A stretch of 64,000 nucleotides of DNA, taken from contig JAAYDY010000079.1 in NCBI GenBank assembly GCA_012729015.1, forward strand, positions 44,500 to 108,499. The letters are read 5' to 3'. The position numbers and the translations under genes are program-made. The notes beneath the pieces are model-generated. The model was not told the origin of the DNA and did no database searches. It saw nothing but the letters and a program-made list of their open reading frames with translations. Each line of letters opens with the position of its first letter. The stretch's first letter is position 1. The stretch comes from Phycisphaerae bacterium (lineage in GTDB: Bacteria; Planctomycetota; Phycisphaerae; FEN-1346; JAACEH01). Below, in pieces: positions 46,136-56,661 of this stretch.

Positions 46136-47860
46136 TCAGCCCTGCCCGGCCTGCTGAATCTTCGCCCACGTGTCGCGCAGGGTGACCGTGCGGTTGAACA
46201 CGGGCCGCCCCAGCGCCGAGTCCGGATCGACGCAGAAGTACCCCAGCCGCTCGAACTGGTAGCGGCTGCCGGCGGGCGCGTCGGCCAGGCACGGCTCGAC
46301 TTTGCACCCGGCGAGCACGTCCAGCGAGTGGGGGTCCAGGTTGGCCCGGAAGTCCTGCCCTTCGGGCACGTCGTCCGGGTCTTCCTTGGTAAACAGGTGG
46401 TCGTAGAGCCGCACCTCGGCGTCGGCGGCGTGGGCGGCCGAGACCCAGTGGAGGGTGGCCTTGACCTTGCGTCCGTCGGGGGCGTCGCCGCCGCGCGTCG
46501 CCGGGTCGTAGGTGCAGCGAAGCTCCGTCACCTCGCCGGTGGCCGGGTCCTTGACGACGTCGGTGCAGGTGATGAAGTAGGCGTACCGCAGCCGCACCTC
46601 GCGGCCGGGGGCCAGGCGGAAGAACTTCTTCGGCGGGTCTTCCATGAAGTCCTCGCGCTCGATGTACAGCTCGCGCGAGAACGGCACCTTCCGCGTACCG
46701 GCGGCGGGGTCTTCCGGGTTGTTGACCGCGTCCATCTCCTCGGTCTGGCCCTCGGGGTAGTTCGTGATGACCACCTTCAGCGGCCGCAGGACGGCCATGA
46801 CGCGCCGGGCCGTGCGGTTCAGGTCCTGCCGCAGGCAATGCTCCAGCAGGGCGATGTCCACGACGCTGTCGAACTTGTTGACGCCGATGCGTCGGCAGAA
46901 CTCGCGGATGGCCTCGGGCGTGTAGCCGCGGCGACGCAGGCCGGCCAGCGTGGGCATGCGCGGATCGTCGAAGCCGCGGACGATGCCGGCGCGGACGAAC
47001 TCGATGAGCCGCCGCTTGCTCATGACGGTGTAGGTCATGTTGAGCCGCGCGAACTCGATCTGCCGCGGATGGTAGATGCCGAGCTGGTCGAGGAACCAGT
47101 CGTAGAGCGGGCGGTGGTTCTCGTATTCAAGGCTGCACAGCGAGTGCGTGATGCCCTCGAGGCTGTCCTCCAGGCCGTGCGCCCAGTCGTACATGGGATA
47201 GACGCACCAGGCGTTGCCCTGGCGATGGTGCTCGGCGTGCAGGATGCGGTACATCACCGGGTCGCGCAGGTTGAGGTTGGGCGAAGCCATGTCGATCTTC
47301 GCGCGCAGCGTCCGCGACCCGTCGGGGAACTCCCCTGCCCTCATCCGTGCGAACAGGTCCAGGTTCTCCTCGACGCTACGATTGCGATGCGGGCTGTCGC
47401 GGCCGGGCTCGGTGAGCGTGCCGCGATGCTCGCGAATCTCGTCCGGCGACAGGTCGCACACGTAGGCCTTGCCCTTGCGGATCAGGTCCAGGGCGTACTG
47501 GTACATCTGCTCGAAGTAGTCCGAGGCGTAGAACAGCCGGTCGCCCCAGTCGGCGCCCAGCCACCGGACGTCCTCGATGATGGCGTCAACGTACTCCTGC
47601 TCTTCCTTGGTCGGGTTCGTGTCGTCGAACCGCAGGTTGAACAGGCCGCCGAAGTCCTGGGCCACGCCGTAGTCGATCCAGATGGCCTTGGCGTGCCCGA
47701 TGTGCAGGTACGCGTTCGGCTCCGGCGGAAACCGCGTGTGCACGCGGCCGCCAAACCGCCCCGACTTCGTGTCCTCGACCACGGCGTTGCGGATGAAGTC
47801 CACCCGCTCGCCGCCGCCGGCCGACTCGTCACTGGTCACTTCGCGTTCAGATTCAGCCAC
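46136..47860 (-). CDS. glnS: Glutaminyl-tRNA synthetase
   Basis: Class I synthetase that charges tRNA-Gln directly. 574 residues from a GTG at 47860 (GAGGG upstream). The signature HIGH-type motif [14 protein letters not shown] and the KMSKS-type [11 protein letters not shown] are visible. The C-terminal beta-barrel anticodon domain typical of GlnRS is present ([22 protein letters not shown]). The gene for direct glutaminylation sits with asnS. GatCAB was not seen in the window. Confidence 0.95.
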   Translation of the reverse strand: MAESEREVTSDESAGGGERVDFIRNAVVEDTKSGRFGGRVHTRFPPEPNAYLHIGHAKAIWIDYGVAQDFGGLFNLRFDDTNPTKEEQEYVDAIIEDVRWLGADWGDRLFYASDYFEQMYQYALDLIRKGKAYVCDLSPDEIREHRGTLTEPGRDSPHRNRSVEENLDLFARMRAGEFPDGSRTLRAKIDMASPNLNLRDPVMYRILHAEHHRQGNAWCVYPMYDWAHGLEDSLEGITHSLCSLEYENHRPLYDWFLDQLGIYHPRQIEFARLNMTYTVMSKRRLIEFVRAGIVRGFDDPRMPTLAGLRRRGYTPEAIREFCRRIGVNKFDSVVDIALLEHCLRQDLNRTARRVMAVLRPLKVVITNYPEGQTEEMDAVNNPEDPAAGTRKVPFSRELYIEREDFMEDPPKKFFRLAPGREVRLRYAYFITCTDVVKDPATGEVTELRCTYDPATRGGDAPDGRKVKATLHWVSAAHAADAEVRLYDHLFTKEDPDDVPEGQDFRANLDPHSLDVLAGCKVEPCLADAPAGSRYQFERLGYFCVDPDSALGRPVFNRTVTLRDTWAKIQQAGQG

Positions 47861-47957
47861 GACAATTGCCCTCACAGTGAAACAAGCGTGCGGCCGCCCT
47901 CCGGTGGGCGTCGCACGCGGCGAATCATACCAGATTGGTTCGTGCGGCAACAGAGGA

Positions 47958-48761
47958 TTACGGAGTACCCGCGCACTGGATCAACTGCTCGTCGTGATGG
48001 GCATAGTAGTACTTGGCCGCCTGCTCGGAGCCATGGGTGCCGTACTGGCTTTCGTAGAACTCCTGCGACCGGTCGGCGACCTTGCGGTAGTCGCGGCCGC
48101 CGATCTCGCTGAGACGCTCGGTTCGGATCCGCTCGGCCCCCGGCACATCGTCGTCGGGATTGTGCGTGTAGTATAGTGTCGCCTTGGCCTTGGCCGCACG
48201 GTTGTACTGGCCGAGGGCCTCGCGCGTCACCTGGGCCACGGCGACGTGCTCCGGATGGTTCGTGTAGCCGCGGCCGGGCTCGAACACCAGGACCACCGTG
48301 GGCTGCTTCTGCCGGAAGATGCCCGCCAGGCGGGCCACCGGGTCGCCGGTCTGCCGCACCCAGCGCTCGCGGATGCCCTCGAGCGTGTTGTCGCGGGTGC
48401 TGCGCTCTATCGCTTTCCACCGCCTGAACGCCGTCTCCTCGTCATCATGCACGGCCAGCCCCTCGGGGTGGGCCCGGGACGTGCCGTTGACGTAATCGAG
48501 CATCATCGGCTCGCCGCCCAGGGTCCGCACGGCGGCCTCGAACTCCGCCCGGCGCACCTGGGCCAGCGTCCGCGAGAGGTCTTCCTTGTGAAGGTTCCAG
48601 CCGCTCTGGCCCTCTGTCAGGCAGACCACCGTCAACTCGCGGCAACGGTCGGCCGCAAACGCCAGCAGCGGCCCCACCGTGTGCTCGTCGTCCGGATGCG
48701 CCCCAACGTACAGGACCACGGCATCCTTACGAAAACAATCCAGAATCGATTCGGCAGGCAT
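47958..48761 (-). CDS. PIG-L/LmbE-family deacetylase
   Basis: Zinc-dependent N-acetylglucosamine-type deacetylase. 267 residues. The family AHPDDE motif is at residues 21-26 ([14 protein letters not shown]), and a later metal-site segment [11 protein letters not shown] matches the HPDH-type region. Substrates in the family include GlcNAc-inositol and GlcNAc-malate (mycothiol and bacillithiol routes) and other amino-sugars. A perfect TATAAT promoter lies upstream. No thiol pathway genes are visible in the window. Confidence 0.88.
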   Translation of the reverse strand: MPAESILDCFRKDAVVLYVGAHPDDEHTVGPLLAFAADRCRELTVVCLTEGQSGWNLHKEDLSRTLAQVRRAEFEAAVRTLGGEPMMLDYVNGTSRAHPEGLAVHDDEETAFRRWKAIERSTRDNTLEGIRERWVRQTGDPVARLAGIFRQKQPTVVLVFEPGRGYTNHPEHVAVAQVTREALGQYNRAAKAKATLYYTHNPDDDVPGAERIRTERLSEIGGRDYRKVADRSQEFYESQYGTHGSEQAAKYYYAHHDEQLIQCAGTP

Positions 48762-48841
48762 AGGCGTCCCTTCCCAGTCTCACGACCCACAACCGCCATC
48801 GACCTCGCACCATGGCCGTCTCGCAAACGCGTACGAAACCT

Positions 48842-48870
48842 ATTATATGGTGATTCTCCGTGACGGTCCA
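48842..48870 (-). promoter_or_regulatory. Promoter of the PIG-L gene
   Basis: TGGACC (48870-48865) and TATAAT (48847-48842) on the minus strand with a 17-base spacer, 81 bases before the start at 48761. The -35 is identical to that at 43020. Confidence 0.65.
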
Positions 48871-48886
48871 CTCTCTCGGTGGCCCC

Positions 48887-48962
48887 GGGTCCATCAACGT
48901 TTTGGGGAAGCAGCGGCAAGATGCCCATGCCACGGTACGGCCCCAAAAACGTTAATGCACCC
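48887..48962. repeat. Imperfect inverted repeat between the PIG-L and CsgG-like genes
   Basis: Arms 48887-48907 and 48941-48962 are nearly complementary. AACGTTTTGGGG pairs with CCCCAAAAACGTT (one extra A), flanked by GGGTCCAT and ATGCACCC. About 33 bases lie between. The rest of the 519-base gap (48762-49280) holds the PIG-L promoter and no gene that I can support. Confidence 0.55.
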
Positions 48963-49280
48963 GGTGGCCCCGAATGGACGGCAGCGCGTTCCCACCGCGA
49001 GGCCGACAAATGCTGCTTGCCTGCGTCGCGGCAAGTCGGTAGAAATGCCTGAGGCCTGCGCGGCAGCGGCGGCACCCACCGTGCGAACACAAGTAGCAGA
49101 AGTTCAGGTGACGAAAAACGAATCGCCGGTTTTCGAGAATTCGGGAAGGCGCGGACGAGTTGCCGTGTCTTTCATGTAACGCGCCCGTCGGCGGCTCCGC
49201 GGCCGCTCCCGGCGCAGCCCCATGTGTGCAACGACGGGATCGATTGCCACAACGGCCGTAACCTGTTGATGGAGGAAGTC

Positions 49281-50300
49281 ATGCGAATGATGTCGGTCTC
49301 CCTGGCGGTTGTCCTGGTGTCACTCGTGGAGGTCTCGATGCCGGCAGCCGAGGGCGATTCCTCCTCTTCTCGGCCAGACCCGTCGGCGGCATCGACCTCT
49401 CCGACGGCGGCCGCCCCGAAGGCCGCTGAAAACGCGACCCCCCCCTCCAGCGTGCCGGCTCCGCCCGACGCCGCCGTGGTGACTGTTGACCAGCCCACTC
49501 ACGCGGTCCGACGCACGCTGTTTGCGGCCACGGTCGAGAACGAGACCGGCCAGGAGCAGTACAAGCCTGTGGCGGCCGGCATCGGCGACCTGGTCGGCGT
49601 GTTCCTGTCGCGGCAGGAGCAGTTGACCATCGTGGAGCGATACAAACTGGACGCCCTCGCCCGCGAACAGGCCATGAGCCTCAAGGGCCTGACCGGGCAG
49701 GAACACGCCGTGGCGGCCGGGAGACTGCTTGAGGCCGACACCGTGCTGGTCGGGCGGCTGTTCATGCAGGACCGCAAGTTGATCGTCAGCCTCAAGGCCC
49801 TGGAGATTGCCACGGCGCGCGTCGTGGCCGCCGATCAGGTGGCCTGCCGCCCCGAGGACATGATGGAGGCCGCCCTGCAACTGGCCCGGAACCTGGCCGA
49901 GCAGATGGCCACGCCCCTGCCGCCGATCGATCCGGGGGCCGTGGACAAATCGCCCATCGCCGGGCTGCACTTCGCCCAGGCCCTGAGCCACTACTACGCC
50001 GGCGACATGGACTCGGCCATCATGCAACTGATGCGGACGATCGACCTGGACCCGGACTACGTGGAGGTCCATTACTGGACGGGCATGTGCCACTGGCGTC
50101 TGAAGGAATGGCCGCACGCGGTGATCGAGTGGGAGAAATACCTGAAGCGCCGCCCGTGGTCGGAGCACGCTGCGGAGATCGCGCCGCTGCTGGAGAAGGC
50201 GAGGCAACTGGACAAGGAGTCGGCCATACCGCGACTGGCGCCTGAGGCGGAAGAAGGCGCCACGCCCCAGGAACAGCCCACCCACGGCTCAAAGGGATAG
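49281..50300 (+). CDS. Secreted CsgG/FlgO-like domain plus TPR protein
   Basis: 339 residues from the ATG at 49281, which has GGAGGAAG directly before it. A signal peptide (MRMMSVSLAVVLVSLVEVSM) precedes a Ser/Pro/Ala linker. A CsgG/FlgO/TolB-N-like domain then spans roughly residues 75-205 (ATVENETG, FLSRQEQLTIVERYKLDALAR). TPR-like repeats follow (FAQALSHYYAGDMDSAIMQL, YWTGMCHWRLKEWPHAVIEW). The stop is 5 bases from the next start, so the two proteins are coupled, and the same domain type appears in the partner. Probably an outer-membrane or periplasmic assembly factor. Confidence 0.72.
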   Translation: MRMMSVSLAVVLVSLVEVSMPAAEGDSSSSRPDPSAASTSPTAAAPKAAENATPPSSVPAPPDAAVVTVDQPTHAVRRTLFAATVENETGQEQYKPVAAGIGDLVGVFLSRQEQLTIVERYKLDALAREQAMSLKGLTGQEHAVAAGRLLEADTVLVGRLFMQDRKLIVSLKALEIATARVVAADQVACRPEDMMEAALQLARNLAEQMATPLPPIDPGAVDKSPIAGLHFAQALSHYYAGDMDSAIMQLMRTIDLDPDYVEVHYWTGMCHWRLKEWPHAVIEWEKYLKRRPWSEHAAEIAPLLEKARQLDKESAIPRLAPEAEEGATPQEQPTHGSKG

Positions 50301-50305
50301 CATCC

Positions 50306-53300
50306 ATGCACAAGACACCTCGTCGCTTGCAGACAACCTGGTTTGCGGTACTGGCCCTCGGAATCGCGGTGCATGGGACCGCCGGAGTCGTCAGCGCGCA
50401 GGATGTGATTTCACGACACGAAGACAAGGGCAAGGATTACACTCTCGCAACGAAAATCCACCGACGGGGCGGCCGGATTGTGCTCACGGCATTCACTCGG
50501 ACGACGTTTGTGGACGGCAAGGAACGCCGCAGACGACGGACCGAAGTCCACGTCGACGCGGATGGGAAGTCGCGTTATGAGACGAAGCTCTGGTGCTATC
50601 ACGCCGATCCCCAGATGCGGGGAGAGTGCAAGCTATTCCTGGATCTCGAGGAGATGAACGCCTGGTGGCGGGAAGAGGCGGGCAAGTACGGGGTGACGCC
50701 TGAACTGGGCGGCGAGGCCTGCGGCCTGGACGATGCCACGAAGACCCCGGACGAATCCTTTGAGAAGTACGCGGGGATTCACTGGAAGACCTACACGAAA
50801 CCGCTGAGATGGCACAAACACGTGATGTCTCCATGCACCTGGTTCTGGGCCAAGGAGCCCATCGAGTCGGATGGGCGTTCCCTGAAGGCCGCCCGTTGTG
50901 CCTACTGGGAGCATCCCGGCCCCCTGCCGTCCTTCGAGAAGGACTGGACCGGGTGGGCCAACACAGTGGCGATGCGCACGTACACGCAGCCGGTGGACGA
51001 TGCCGGCGACCTGCTTCCTGGGTCGCGTCGGTACGTTGATTTCCGCAGCCAGGCTCCTGGGATTCTCATGGAGGTGGTGCAGGAGATGGACTACAGCACC
51101 CCCCGTCCGACCATCAGGAGCTACTGGATCACGCACAGTATCTCCGTCCACTTCAAGCCGACGATTGTGCGAGGCCCCGAGGAGTGCCTGGACTACAAGG
51201 TCGAGATCGAGGAGGTGACCGACGGCGAGCCGGCCTTGCAGGGACAATGGATTCGACGGGTGGTCCCGCCGGACGGGTTGATCCCCAAGGACGAGGGCAC
51301 GTCGGACACGCCTTCGGCCCCCACCGCATCCTCTGCCCCCAAGACCCCGGTGGCCACGGCCGCTTCGCCGTCCGAGGCGACCGTCATCGAACACGGCCCG
51401 ACACCCGGGCGGGCATCCGGGGCGGCACGACCGCGGCGGCCCCGAACGACGAACACCGTGGTGGCGCCGTTCAACTTCCAGATGAAGAACGGCACAGGAG
51501 AGTGGCGATGGATCGAGAAGGCCATGGCCGACCGTGTCATCACGGATCTCTACCGTTGCCGCCAGGTGCAGGTGGTCCAGCGCGACGCCATGCAGCGCGC
51601 CGCCGAACAGATGAAGTGGACGCCGGAGTTGATGAATTCCCAAGACGGGCTGGACACGGTCCGTCAGCAGCTTCGGCCGGAGTACCTGATCAGCGGCATC
51701 TACGATGTGGCAGACGACACGCTGTCAATGACCGCCATCATCGTGGACATGGAGACTCGCCAGGAGATGGCGCGTTGCAGGGTCTGCGGGCCGGTGGACC
51801 AGGTGCTCGACCTGACTCGAGCGCTGAGCGCCGAAGTCCTCGCATGGCTTCTCGAAGGAGAGGCCGAACGGATTCTGGCCGATCTGCCGGCCTGGACGCG
51901 AAGCATCCCCGCGGCCAGGGCGCTGTACGAAGGAGTGGACCTCTACGATCAGGGCCGCTACGCCGAGGCGTGGCTCCTGTTTCGCCAGGCCTCGAAAACG
52001 GACCCCGCGTATGCCGAGGCCACGTATTGGGTGGCCAAGATGTACTACTTCATGGACCGCCATGACCACGCCCGACGGGGATACGAGCAGTTCCTGTACG
52101 GCGCCCCCAACCACCCACGAGTCGGAGAGGCGGTGATCGAGTGCATCGACACATTCGAAAGGGCGGATATGCCCACGGAGTCGCTTCTGCAACTCTACGA
52201 GAGGCTGGAGAAACAACTCGCCGGCGACGCTCCGGCATCGAGCACCGAATGGGAGCATTTCGACTTGCTGCTTCACGCGGATAAGGACATGGCCAAGCAC
52301 GGGATGGCCGGCACAATGGCATTCCATCTGCAGAGTCAATCCATGAGCGGCCCCGTCATCTCCCCCCGGAAGGCGTGTTATCTGCTGCGAGCCAAGAGAG
52401 AGAATCTCCTGAAACACCTGGATCCATTCGGCGAGTCTGTCGGCCTCAACCATGGGCTGTATGGTCAGTCCATGCGCGGCGACGAGATTCCCGCCCTGAA
52501 AACGAGGCATCTGCTGGTCACGGGCCAATCAAGCGGCATCTTCGACAAGACACGATATCGGTTCGACGGCACCCCTCGCACGTATTCATGTGATGTCGGC
52601 GGCAGCAACAGGGAGAAGACCGACCGCTACATTGCCAACTATCCGAAGTGGTGTACCCTGGTGGCCGCAGAGGGCATGGTTCTCCGATCGGTCACCGTCG
52701 TCGCCAAGACCAGCACCGACGCCGAGGGCGATCTCACCATCGCGGTGGGGCACGACTTGAACGGCGACGCAGTCGCAGAGTGTACTGTTCCGATGAGCGT
52801 GGCTCGCGACAAGGGAGCCACCTTGACCGGTTTCCTTCCGAGCTACTGGCTTCAACTGAGGATCACGTTCCGGTCGACGACGCTCGTCGAGGGGTTTGAG
52901 GTCTCAGCCAGAGCCGCGAGACCCACTACCGGACTGGGGGCAATCCGAACCAACTGCCCCTCAACGGCAGATTACCTGGTGAAGGTCGACCAGGACAGGG
53001 CATCGCTGGGCAACGGCATTGTCGGCTTCGTCCCCGTCGGACGGCATACAGTGACCTTCCTTCCGCGCGGCGACCACAGTGCGGCCCTCTATCAGCCATG
53101 GGAAACCACGGTTGACGTCGTGGAGGGCAAGGCCACCCAAGTGACCGGCCCCCTGTCCTGGAAGAAGGAGTCTCCTTTTTCCTCCTGGCAACAGACTCGG
53201 CTTGTCGGAGGCGACTACACGACGCCCCCCTCGTCATGGGAGGACAAGATCACCGACTCGCCCGCCCTGCTCCTCGATGACGACTGCATCCGGGTCGTCT

Positions 53301-54331
53301 GGTCCCGCGACGGAGATCTCTGGATGGCAGAGAGCTTCGACGGCGACACCTTCAGCGCGCCGCGACGGTTGGCCCTTCCCGTCTCGGCCGCATGGCTCGA
53401 GGCCAATGCCAGACTGCTCCGCGACGAGGCCGGTCGCGTGCTGCTCCTGATGAAGAGTACGCGCGACCTGCTCCATGAGGGTCGCTGCTACGTGTCCTGG
53501 TCGCGTGACTTCGAGCATTGGTCCGGTCCGGCCATGACACCCTTGATCACCGGCAGCCTTCGCTCCACCGCCTGTGACCGCGTCGGGCGTCTCCTGGCCA
53601 TGAACTGGAACGGCACTCTGTCCTGCAGCCGCGACCTCATTCAATGGCAACGACTGGGCAATCACGCGGGCGGCGGCAGCAGCAGGCGATCCCTTGACAG
53701 CGCCGCCGTGCTGCATCGCAGGGACCATCGCATTGAGGTCGTCGGACTCCTCAGGTATGGCAGCCCTGTCACCAATTTCTGGCTGACCAGGACCATCAGC
53801 ACGGAGGGGACAGACTGGACAGAGCCTGAACTGATCTCCCGAATTCCGTTTCCATCGGGTCGCGAGTACAGTCTGTCGGCCTTTCACGACGGCTCGGGAC
53901 GAACCACGGTGGCTCTCTTCGGCGAGAAGCCAGACTCCATGCAACTCTGTCGCGAGAAGGCCGACGGCACATGGGAGGTGTCCCCCTGGTTTGACGGCGT
54001 GGCCGGCAGCATGGCCGACATGGCCTGGCACCCCCGGTGGGGCTATGTCCTGGCCTGGAACATGGGCGGCATCTCGTCGACCGACAAGTCCTACAGAACA
54101 GGCCCCTATGTCACGCGCGGCGAGAGCATCGACGCGATGCTTCGGGCCGCGCCGCACCCGGCCACCCAGGAACGCATCGCCGAGGAGTTCTTCCAACTGG
54201 GTCGGGCCTACGAGTTGAACCGCTCCACGCCGGACGATGCCCTGAGGTTCTACCACAAGGTCGTCAACGAGTTCCCTGGCACCGAGGCCGCAGACAAAGC
54301 CCGCGGCCGCATCAACGAGATTGGCAAGTAA
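50306..54331 (+). CDS. Giant secreted multidomain protein (1341 residues)
   Basis: Starts with a signal peptide (MHKTPRRLQ...AVHGTAGVVSAQ). The N-terminal 300 residues are unrecognised and Trp/Tyr-rich. A Pro/Ala-rich linker (about 330-380) precedes a CsgG/FlgO-like domain near 382-530 (VVAPFNFQMKNGTGEW, QVQVVQRDAM), similar to the upstream gene. TPR repeats lie near 540-600. The region near 980-1265 looks like a sialidase-type beta-propeller (VVWSRDGDLWMAESFDG, YVSWSRDFEHWSG). A final TPR unit is at about 1290-1341. No enzyme motif is certain; a sugar- or surface-binding role is conceivable. Confidence 0.7.
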   Translation: MHKTPRRLQTTWFAVLALGIAVHGTAGVVSAQDVISRHEDKGKDYTLATKIHRRGGRIVLTAFTRTTFVDGKERRRRRTEVHVDADGKSRYETKLWCYHADPQMRGECKLFLDLEEMNAWWREEAGKYGVTPELGGEACGLDDATKTPDESFEKYAGIHWKTYTKPLRWHKHVMSPCTWFWAKEPIESDGRSLKAARCAYWEHPGPLPSFEKDWTGWANTVAMRTYTQPVDDAGDLLPGSRRYVDFRSQAPGILMEVVQEMDYSTPRPTIRSYWITHSISVHFKPTIVRGPEECLDYKVEIEEVTDGEPALQGQWIRRVVPPDGLIPKDEGTSDTPSAPTASSAPKTPVATAASPSEATVIEHGPTPGRASGAARPRRPRTTNTVVAPFNFQMKNGTGEWRWIEKAMADRVITDLYRCRQVQVVQRDAMQRAAEQMKWTPELMNSQDGLDTVRQQLRPEYLISGIYDVADDTLSMTAIIVDMETRQEMARCRVCGPVDQVLDLTRALSAEVLAWLLEGEAERILADLPAWTRSIPAARALYEGVDLYDQGRYAEAWLLFRQASKTDPAYAEATYWVAKMYYFMDRHDHARRGYEQFLYGAPNHPRVGEAVIECIDTFERADMPTESLLQLYERLEKQLAGDAPASSTEWEHFDLLLHADKDMAKHGMAGTMAFHLQSQSMSGPVISPRKACYLLRAKRENLLKHLDPFGESVGLNHGLYGQSMRGDEIPALKTRHLLVTGQSSGIFDKTRYRFDGTPRTYSCDVGGSNREKTDRYIANYPKWCTLVAAEGMVLRSVTVVAKTSTDAEGDLTIAVGHDLNGDAVAECTVPMSVARDKGATLTGFLPSYWLQLRITFRSTTLVEGFEVSARAARPTTGLGAIRTNCPSTADYLVKVDQDRASLGNGIVGFVPVGRHTVTFLPRGDHSAALYQPWETTVDVVEGKATQVTGPLSWKKESPFSSWQQTRLVGGDYTTPPSSWEDKITDSPALLLDDDCIRVVWSRDGDLWMAESFDGDTFSAPRRLALPVSAAWLEANARLLRDEAGRVLLLMKSTRDLLHEGRCYVSWSRDFEHWSGPAMTPLITGSLRSTACDRVGRLLAMNWNGTLSCSRDLIQWQRLGNHAGGGSSRRSLDSAAVLHRRDHRIEVVGLLRYGSPVTNFWLTRTISTEGTDWTEPELISRIPFPSGREYSLSAFHDGSGRTTVALFGEKPDSMQLCREKADGTWEVSPWFDGVAGSMADMAWHPRWGYVLAWNMGGISSTDKSYRTGPYVTRGESIDAMLRAAPHPATQERIAEEFFQLGRAYELNRSTPDDALRFYHKVVNEFPGTEAADKARGRINEIGK

Positions 54332-54361
54332 CCCCGTCGTCGGCGCGGGCGCAAGCAACCA

Positions 54362-54392
54362 GGCCGCAGCCTCTATCGCGGAGACTGCGGCC
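54362..54392. terminator. Possible bidirectional hairpin between convergent genes
   Basis: GGCCGCAG pairs with CTGCGGCC, with an inner CTC/GAG pair, in the gap between two genes that end towards each other. There is no T-run, so termination activity is uncertain. Confidence 0.35.
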
Positions 54393-54428
54393 CGGGATGT
54401 CGCCGTCTTGCCGCACAGGCGCCGCCGC

Positions 54429-55925
54429 TCAGTCCTCAGCCCCCTCGATCGGCTTCCACTGCCGGTAGTCCGTCGGCGACAGGTAGTTCTTCGTGGCCGC
54501 TTCCTGCTCCGGCGAGACGGCCGTCGAGATGAACATCGGCGTCCCCGTCACCGGCACGCGCATCTCGCCGGCAGCGCTGATCGAGCCGCTCTCCTTCGAG
54601 TACACGATGCCGCCCAGCAGCTCGCGGTTGTAGAGCACCATCTTGTCCTTCGGCACTTTCAGGTTGTAACGGAACGGCTTGCCCTCGGTCCACAGGCAGT
54701 AGACCTCGCTGTCGCCCTTGCCGCGGAACTTGTAGCAATAGAACGCGCTGTCGGCAAAGGGCCGGTCGCTCCACCGCGACGCCGCCTCGCCAATATTCTC
54801 GCCGTCGCCGACGATCTCCAGCACCTTCGGGTCGGGAATCAGCTCGATCATCAGCTTCGTGATCTTCGCCACGGGCCGCAGCTTGCCGTCCTTGAAGAAC
54901 CCGTACGACTTCAGCAGGTAGTACCCCTGCTCCCGCCGCGGCGAGAACTGGTCGTTCACATACGTCAACGTCAGGCACTGCACGCCGTGCCGCGCCGACA
55001 ATGCCAAGGCCCGGATCATGTAGTCGGCCGTCTGGTCCTTGGTCGTGTGGAACGGATTCGCCGGACCGTAGGCCATCGGCCAACCGATTTCCGTGAACCA
55101 GATCGGCCGCTCCTTGCCGCGTTTGCGGCACTCGTCCTTGACCCAGTTGAGCGCCTTGGCCAATCCCGTCGAGTCAGGAGGCAGCGGGAACGAGAACGGG
55201 TGCAGGTCGATGCAATCGTAGTACGGGAATCCGCCGTGCTTGTGCACGCCGTGGATGAAGGCCTGGCCGCCCATGACCTTCCGCTCCTTGTCCACGTAGT
55301 TCGGCCCCGGCAGGGCGCCGTCCACGCAGCCGATCGGGCCCATGGCCACAATCCGACACTCCTTGCTGCAAGCCTTCAGTTCTGCGTGGGCCGCCTTCAG
55401 ACATGCAGTGTATGCCTCGTCCGGCATCGTGTCCCCATCGGGCTTCAATTCCGTCCCGGGCTCGCCGTCAATGACCCAGTAGCGAACCGGCCGCGCCGGA
55501 ACGTCCGGGTTCTCCTTCCACAGCGATCCGCCCGGACCGAAACGGGCGGCAGCCTCGCGCACAGCCGCTCGGTACCCCTTCACGTCGCCGGTCTTCGCCC
55601 AGCGGTTCGGCGAGAAGTAGCCAGCGATCTCGATGCCACTGCGAGCCGCGGCCAGAACGCCCTTCTCCTGATCCGGCCCTAGCGTCGTCGAGATCAGGCC
55701 GAAGCCCGTCTGCTTCACGAGATCCAGGTATTGCGGCGACACGAAATCGCTCGCCCAGCAGTAGAGCCCATAGAACGGCACCACGCGATTGCCGTCTGCA
55801 TCGCGAAGCCCTGCGGGCTCCTGAGGCATGGCTGCCGCGCCACCCCCCTGAGCCCATGTCATCCCCACGCAGCCGCACAACTGAACGGCTGCCAGCACCA
55901 GTGCCGCCAAGGTCCTTGACTTCAT
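54429..55925 (-). CDS. Secreted TIM-barrel glycoside hydrolase-like protein
   Basis: 498 residues with a signal peptide ending near GMTWAQ; ATG at 55925 behind GGGAGG. The core looks like a clan-A beta/alpha barrel: a possible acid/base Glu in WVIDGEPGTE and a nucleophile Glu in IWFTEIGWPMAYG, with DLHPFSFPLPP between them. A small beta domain follows. The substrate is not predictable. It faces the plus-strand giant protein and may be a carbohydrate-degrading enzyme. Confidence 0.65.
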   Translation of the reverse strand: MKSRTLAALVLAAVQLCGCVGMTWAQGGGAAAMPQEPAGLRDADGNRVVPFYGLYCWASDFVSPQYLDLVKQTGFGLISTTLGPDQEKGVLAAARSGIEIAGYFSPNRWAKTGDVKGYRAAVREAAARFGPGGSLWKENPDVPARPVRYWVIDGEPGTELKPDGDTMPDEAYTACLKAAHAELKACSKECRIVAMGPIGCVDGALPGPNYVDKERKVMGGQAFIHGVHKHGGFPYYDCIDLHPFSFPLPPDSTGLAKALNWVKDECRKRGKERPIWFTEIGWPMAYGPANPFHTTKDQTADYMIRALALSARHGVQCLTLTYVNDQFSPRREQGYYLLKSYGFFKDGKLRPVAKITKLMIELIPDPKVLEIVGDGENIGEAASRWSDRPFADSAFYCYKFRGKGDSEVYCLWTEGKPFRYNLKVPKDKMVLYNRELLGGIVYSKESGSISAAGEMRVPVTGTPMFISTAVSPEQEAATKNYLSPTDYRQWKPIEGAED

Positions 55926-56591
55926 CGTGACTGCCTCCCTTCCGATGCCACTGCATACTCCGCCGCCGTTGCCTCGCGGCGAATGATCGCGACCGCCGTG
56001 CAGCCGCTATACGGTATTAAACCACATGCCTCGAACCAAACCGCGTGGCAATCCCCGCGCGGAAGATAGGTCAATATGCCACCAGCACGCACATGCAAGG
56101 CCGGATTCTCCACTGTAGCAACAACGTGACCGCAATCGTGGAAAAAGCCAAGAACCTTCCTTCACGTGAGCATCCTTCACGCGAACGGCACGGCCCCGGC
56201 GACCCCTCGACCATACCTTGAACGCCAACTGTATAACACACCCCGCTCCCATGATGGCCACTCCCCTGCCCGCGCGTCTCGAACGGGCTCGTCCCGGATC
56301 TCCCTCGGTCACGTCTCCGGCCGTGTCTCAAGCAGGGCTGTCCCGGATCTCTTTCGGTCATGTTCCCGGCCGTCCCCACGGGGCTCTGCCCGAGCGAGCG
56401 ACACACTCCAGCGGTCGCCGGCACGACCTGGAAAGCCGGTAGCTCCTGCTGCCGCCTTTTCGGACTGGATTTGCCGGTCCACCAGGAAACCACAAAGGAG
56501 GACGGAGCCGCCGCGCCCCGCCGCCTTTTCGGCGTGGCGGCGACCGGCCGCGGCGGGTGAGAAACGCATCAATGGCCGGAAACCCTCATTG
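55926..56591. other. Intergenic region upstream of the tRNA
   Basis: About 660 bases without a gene I can support. A 39-base direct repeat is visible at 56285-56323 and 56335-56373 (GGGCT..TCCCGGATCT..CGGTCA..GGCCGT, about 80 percent alike). Short ORFs here lack ribosome sites and family features. Confidence 0.45.
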
Positions 56592-56628
56592 CCACGAGAA
56601 CTCTGATTGCCCACGAAACTCTGATTGC
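56592..56628 (+). repeat. Tandem repeat just upstream of the tRNA promoter
   Basis: CCACGAGAACTCTGATTGC (56592-56610) and CCACGAAACTCTGATTGC (56611-56628) are adjacent, differing by one base. They end six bases before the -35. Confidence 0.65.
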
Positions 56629-56633
56629 CTACC

Positions 56634-56661
56634 TTGACAGCCCACGGTTTTGCTGTATACT
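56634..56661 (+). promoter_or_regulatory. Promoter of tRNA-Asn
   Basis: TTGACA (56634-56639) and TATACT (56656-56661) with a 16-base spacer, about 100 bases before the tRNA. Confidence 0.7.
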
